A DNA stretch of 64,000 nucleotides from Oenanthe sinensis. Its lineage: Eukaryota; Streptophyta; Magnoliopsida; Apiales; Apiaceae. The position numbers and the translations under genes are program-made. The DNA lies in assembly GCA_028671895.1 (NCBI GenBank), contig CM053806.1, positions 18,549,001-18,613,000 on the forward strand. Reading direction: 5' to 3'. Position 1 is the first letter of the stretch. Each line of letters starts with the position of its first letter. The notes below the pieces were generated by a model that saw only the letters and a list, made by a program, of their open reading frames with translations, had not been told where the DNA came from and made no database searches. This document shows, piece by piece, positions 59,323 to 64,000 of this stretch.

Positions 59323-60130
59323 AGTAAAGTGCACTTCGTGTACGCGCAGTTTGTGTGTCAGACCACTTGGTATACCACACTTCAAAAACTAACACACGTT
59401 ATACTGCACTTCTTAACGTCCTAGCACTTTATTGTTTTTCGTTAAATTGGGCTAACGTCGTGATCGTCTCCGGTGACCTTGAACGACGGCAAAACAAAAC
59501 CCAAACAAAGATTGTCGATTTTTATACCAAAATAATGTTAGTCTTGCCAGGAGTACGTATATAACAATTATGCATACAAACAAGCAACCATGTGGCCGTA
59601 AATTGAAGAAATTCGACGAGATTTACCGGAAAAATAATTTTCCGACGAGCTCCAAAAACAACCTATAAACACAAACAAAAAATATCACTAGCATGTCCTT
59701 TTACCGATCTACGTAACCATGTAATTAGTTTATGTAACAAATCAACGGAAAAATAAATAAGAAATTCAAGTATAACCCGAAAATCATGAATTACAAATCA
59801 AGCAATTTCTAACGAAGACGGAGCACATAGTCATGTACTTCAACACATGGGATTCAATTTGGTTACTCATATGAAGAAAACTAAGTTCAGAATCATCTTC
59901 AAAAGTTGTTTTGATCTTCAAGAACACGAAGAACATGTTCTTCTCCAAAACAAAAAGTTTTTAACTGACGAAAATACCCTTAAAAAAACTGACGACGTTA
60001 GCCCAATTTAACGGAAAAGAGCAAAGTGCTAGGAAGTTAAGAAGTGCAGTATAGCGCGTGATAGTTTTTGAAGTGTGGTATCCCAAGTGGTCTGACACAC
60101 AAACTGCGCGTACACGAAGTGCACTTTACT
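59323..60130. mobile_element. Long-TIR element, 0.8 kb (Mutator-like candidate)
   Basis: The ends AGTAAAGTGCACTTCGTGTA and its complement begin inverted repeats of about 140 bp; inner matches include CAGACCACTTGG and GGGCTAACGTCG/CGACGTTAGCCC. The middle has no ORF. The flanks share ATTTAT but give no exact 9-bp duplication. Long TIRs without coding sequence suit a Mutator-derived element; class is inference. Confidence 0.7.
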
Positions 60131-60493
60131 ATTTATAATAAAAATAATTTTTTTGAAAATAGGTAAAAAATTGTTGAATGAAATTGAAAATAGATTTTTG
60201 AAAATGTGTTTTTGTTCTAAAAATTGTTTTAAAAAAATAGGGTTTAAATGTTGTTTTTCAAATTTTACAAGAATCAAATAAAAGATATTAATAAATAATT
60301 ATCTAATTTTTTGAAAACACTTTTTTCGCAGCTAAATTGTTTCAAACAATAATTTTAAATGGAATCTAAAATTTGTTATCTCCTTTGAAAAATTCATTTT
60401 TAACAAATTTCTTTTCGTATTTTAAAATAAGATTTTTGAATTTATTTCTTTACTATATTTTAAATTTCTCTCTGATTCCGCTACTAAAAATGC

Positions 60494-60592
60494 ATGGAGG
60501 ATCTGAGCATCAACTTGAGTGACACCCGTGAAGAATCAGTGGAGAATCTAATTGATGACATGCATGTTACCAAGAAGCATGTAAATATATAG
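60494..60592 (+). other. 32-codon exon-like frame, origin unknown
   Basis: An ATG starts an acidic peptide (MEDLSINLSDTREESVENL, then IDDMHVTKKH) that ends in TAG. Base composition is far less AT-rich than the surroundings. CAT/GTAAAT near 60580 could be a splice donor. It may be a fragment of a host exon; it matches nothing I recognise. Confidence 0.25.
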
Positions 60593-61253
60593 TATGATAT
60601 AGGCAAATGCAGTAACAGGCCAGTAAAGTATAAAAAAATCATACAGTTTGATGTTTGTTTGCTTTTGGTCGTTACCAGAGCTGCTCATAAACCACGCTCT
60701 AACTTTTAGTTCCGGAGAGGGCCATGTTTCTCTTTGAATTGGTCTGCATGCTTCTATTATAATATATATTATTTTGATGCATTTGATTTTAATGTTTTTA
60801 TATAACAATTAAATCAAAATTAAAATCGAAATTGATTAAATTCAAAATCACAGTCAAATTAAAAATCAATGTTGCATTTTTTTGGGGTGCAATTTTTGCA
60901 CTGTTTAGTTCAATTTCAGTTGTGTTTTGATTTTGCTCATCAGTCATAACTGCTTGAGGGTATTCAATCTTTTAAGAGATTTTTTTGGCATTTGAAAGTT
61001 GAGATATATTTCATTAAAATTTTAAATCCCCTAAAATCTAATTTTATATAGTAAGAATTATAACAAGTTTCTGAAATTTTTAGATATACAACTAAGATTT
61101 CAATTTATTTCTGAAATTTAATAAAATCTCATTGAGATTTTATAAATATTAAAAACTATTTTATATTTCAAATAATTCTTTTCAAATTTTATAATAATAT
61201 AAATTCTCTTAACTTTTTTTTAAAAATGTATATATGTTTGTGCTAATTAATTG
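60593..61253. other. Intergenic spacer, no gene seen
   Basis: It contains a GC-richer patch near 60660-60750 and otherwise AT-rich sequence. No domain-bearing ORF is present on either strand. Confidence 0.45.
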
Positions 61254-61481
61254 TACTCCTTCCGTGTCCTTTTAGTTGTTCCTTTGACTTATTACGCATA
61301 AAAATTAAACATAATTCGCTAACATATTTTTCTAATTTTATTTTTTAAATAAAAAATTAATATTTAAATTTTTATTTAGAAAAAGAAAATTCGAAAAATA
61401 AGTTACCGAACTATGTTTTTTATGCACATTAGAATACGCATACAAATTCAAAGAGACAACTAAAGAGAGATGGAGGGAATA
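61254..61481. mobile_element. Stowaway-like MITE
   Basis: The ends are CTCCTTCCGTGTCCTTTTAG and AGAGATGGAGGGA with TA borders. Inner arms carry ATAAAAATTAAACATA and its diverged complement. Confidence 0.75.
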
Positions 61482-62325
61482 TATCTTTTATAAGATTCTT
61501 ATATATAGGTGTGTACATGGTTCGGATTGGACGGGTTGAAAGAATTTTTTAACCCAACCCAATTTAATTGGTTTGGAAAATTTTCAACCCAATACATTAA
61601 AAATAAATCCATAATCCAATCCAATTTAATCGGTTCGATTTGGACAGGTTAGTAATAAATATTTAAAATTAAAAAATTGTATAAAAATAAATAGGTCTTT
61701 TGACTGTGTACCCATGACATACATTAGTCACTTATTTTCAAAAAACTTTTATAAGGTTGCTTCTTTTTATTAGTGGGGGTTTTTTGTGCATGCGATATGG
61801 TCCATTATCATTAATAAGTAAGAGCCAATTAAAATTTGACAACTCATCAAATGCATACAGTACAAAATTCGAAAATAAATTAGTTAATTTATAATAGTAA
61901 ATTAATTATATCAGTGAAAGTGAAAGTTAATTATTAACCTCCTCTTATTTGTTTCATTGCCAAAAGACACCAAGTTTGGATATACAACATATAATTTAAA
62001 TTAGGTTAAAGTAAATATGTAATGGGCCGATAAATGTGGAGTCTGTTGATATATATGTTATTAAGTTATTTTAAATTTTAATCCGGTTGGATTAGTTTAG
62101 ATAAAAAAAACAAAACAAAACGCATATTCAATCCATTTAAATCGGGTTAATGTTTTTAAATCCAAATACATATCGATTTAGAAAAAATCGATTTAGATTC
62201 ATCTAGATATTAGTCGTATATGTACATTCAACTGGATATTACGTTTTTAATATATAATCAAACTCATATTTTTTATCAAAAACATTTTTCTATTTTATAG
62301 GAAGTAGTTATTTATCATTCATATT
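61482..62325. other. AT-rich spacer with old hAT-like sequence
   Basis: GGTGTGTACATGGTTCGG followed by repeated AACCCAACCCAATTTAATTGG resembles the element at 53849. No end pair could be fixed. Confidence 0.35.
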
Positions 62326-62812
62326 TAGGGTTGAGTATTCGGTCAGTTTGGTCTAGAATCAAACCGAACCGAATAGACCGAGAACAGAATAGTCAATATT
62401 TTTGGAATCGACTGAACTGAATTATTTCAGTCCGTTCGGTTCGGTCCATATTTTTTTAAAAAAATTGAAAATTACATAAGGAGAATTTTTAAGGTAACAT
62501 GAATACAAATATATAAATAAAACCAAGTAGATTTATATTTATGTCAAATAATAAATCAATAATGAAATAATTAATGCAAAATTGCATTTATCTAACATAT
62601 ATTATATATATATATATATATATAATAAAAGTAAATTATATATAATTCGGTCTAGACCAATTTTTTTATTAGGAACCGGACTGAACCGAATTTTAATTCG
62701 GTCTGCACCGAAAAATCGAATAGACCGAAATTTCAGAAAAAATAGAACCGAATCAAAATTATACTATTCGGTTCGGTTTTTCGGTTCTGATTCGATTTTG
62801 CTTAGCCCTATT
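62326..62812. mobile_element. MITE-like inverted element rich in CGGTTCGG
   Basis: TAGGGTTGAGTATTCGG at the left and TTTTGCTTAGCCCTA at the right are diverged inverted ends. Arms contain GGTTCGGT/ACCGAACC blocks and the centre a TA repeat (62601-62625). Non-coding. Confidence 0.55.
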
Positions 62813-62989
62813 CATACTCCTCTAAACTACAACTAGTTATTTATTTATCCATATATATAGGAGCTAATTTATAAACATTTTTCTCAATTTTATATCCAAT
62901 ATTTATGTATGAAATTTGAATTAATTTGTTGATTAACGTTATACATCATGTTTAATTCAAATTAACTGTTGTATGTTTTATGTATATAA

Positions 62990-63630
62990 CATGATTAAAT
63001 TTTCATACGAACTTAACAATATTACAGTTTTATCTTACGATCTTAAAACACTTTCTTATATTCTCTTCGAGCTTAATATATATTATCTTCGTAATATATA
63101 TTGGATATATTTGAGTTGTAATTCAATTTTTTACTCTCATTGTATTGTTTAAATTGTATTTGAGAGTTATTGAACATCGATAAGATATGTAGAACATATT
63201 AATGGAGGTTGGTGTTATAGTATACACTGATTGTAGGGTGCAAAGAGATTGAGAACAAGTGAAATTTAAGAAATGGAGCTAAAAAAATCAAGGATTCAGG
63301 TATTGGATTGCCAAGTAGGAACAATTATGTGCTAATAGTTGTTTTGCTCAAATTACTAGAATAAGAACAAGTCATTTTCAGTGACTAAATTAAAGGGAAA
63401 TATATTATTATCTTGTAATTGGTTCATATTTAATTAATAATATATTTTCTCAGTAAGTTGGTAAAAGAGAGTTGGACATATAAATCATTAGAATTAAAGA
63501 TCGAACCTAGCTAAACATTTCGTGTCTCCTTTACATTATTGAAAATAATAAAGCCATTATACAAGATATGATAGATTGCTTTAATAGAATGAGCTATCAT
63601 ACTTGGTAAAAACTAAAATTGGCATCTACA
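62990..63630 (+). repeat. Old LTR remnant of the copia B family
   Basis: It aligns with the outer solo LTR around 21370-22000: TTTTCATACG, AATTCAATT..TACTCT..TTGTATTGTT, CAAGTCA.TTTCAGTGA, then GGGA.ATATATTATTATCTTG and TAAT.ATATATT..CTCA. Many substitutions and indels and loss of both termini indicate great age. Confidence 0.7.
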
Positions 63631-64000
63631 ATGGTAATAGCTAAATTGATTAGTTAAAATAATATAAAATAATATTTATTTAAAATTTTACCTAATAGGA
63701 ATGGTAGAACTCCAATGATGTTAGTTATATTAACAATTAGTTAAAATTACACCTAACAATAATAGTCATTCAATAAATATAGCGGATCAAATTTGATTAT
63801 CTAAAATTTTTGCAAATAGGATTGACGGGTTAGAGTACTGATTTGTTTACATATCCTTTATAACTGATGCGAGATAAATATTTTAGCTAAGAAGTGTCTC
63901 CCCTTGATCGGCTCTAATATGCCTATTCAGCCCAGATGCATTTATGGGATTTTTATTATGATATTTGAAATAAATTAGTGATAATTTAAATATTCAAACT
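63631..64000. other. Spacer, no feature seen
   Basis: AT-rich, with no ORF or repeat structure recognised before the window ends. Confidence 0.45.

Noticed and set aside
1..64000. tRNA, rRNA or other structural RNA genes
   Set aside because: No cloverleaf-consistent A/B boxes or rRNA signatures were noticed. The tRNA-like matches are only the primer-site complements beside the LTRs.

Overview
The window is nuclear DNA of a plant, almost certainly a eudicot with a transposon-rich genome. It contains Ty1/copia and Ty3/gypsy LTR retrotransposons with plant-type accessory genes, Stowaway, PIF and hAT-like MITEs, Helitron-like ends, AT-rich spacers, and no recognisable single-copy host gene. Species cannot be read from the sequence; an asterid or umbellifer would be a guess.

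Region 1-4.5 kb: a Ty3/gypsy reverse transcriptase fragment of Tat type runs off the left edge on the minus strand. AT-rich spacer with two MITEs follows. Region 4.57-22.05 kb is a nested stack that can be resolved to the base. A plus-oriented solo LTR of a SIRE-like copia family (target duplication ATTAT) was split twice. One insertion is a minus-oriented gypsy derivative with no pol (4577-11812, duplication TAAAC). The other is a minus-oriented copia element (12039-21068, duplication ATTAG). Region 22.1-23.8 kb holds two Stowaway-like MITEs and a short Helitron.

Region 23.8-53.4 kb: Helitron-like host sequence carries three further insertions. These are a 12-kb copia element C (24402-36378, duplication AAATA, LTRs nearly identical), a plus-oriented solo LTR of a C-related family (37069-37632, duplication ATCTA), and a 14-kb copia element D (37712-51797). 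A second Helitron follows at about 52.0-53.4 kb. Region 53.4-64 kb has no retrotransposon pol. It holds a Stowaway palindrome, hAT-like and PIF-like MITEs, a TRIM candidate, an 0.8-kb long-TIR element and an old LTR remnant.

All three copia elements share one plan in transcription order: LTR, tRNA-iMet-type primer site, gag with zinc knuckles, protease-integrase-RT-RNase H, a non-coding spacer, a long accessory ORF after pol, polypurine tract, LTR. The gypsy derivative also carries an accessory gene, antisense and apparently intron-containing. All coding regions are broken to some degree.

The most unusual signal is that each element is seeded with its own short sequence word: GAACCT in the gypsy derivative, AGCTTGCT in copia B, CAGAGTTT in copia C, TTACTGTCAA in copia D. 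The words occur in LTRs, in spacers and inside ORFs. Within ORFs the same word is read in different frames and orientations, so it seems to be kept as nucleic acid and not as peptide. My inference is that each word is a family-specific binding or targeting site, perhaps for the element's own accessory protein, by analogy with the VANC anti-silencing proteins and dispersed motifs of VANDAL transposons. This is untested here.
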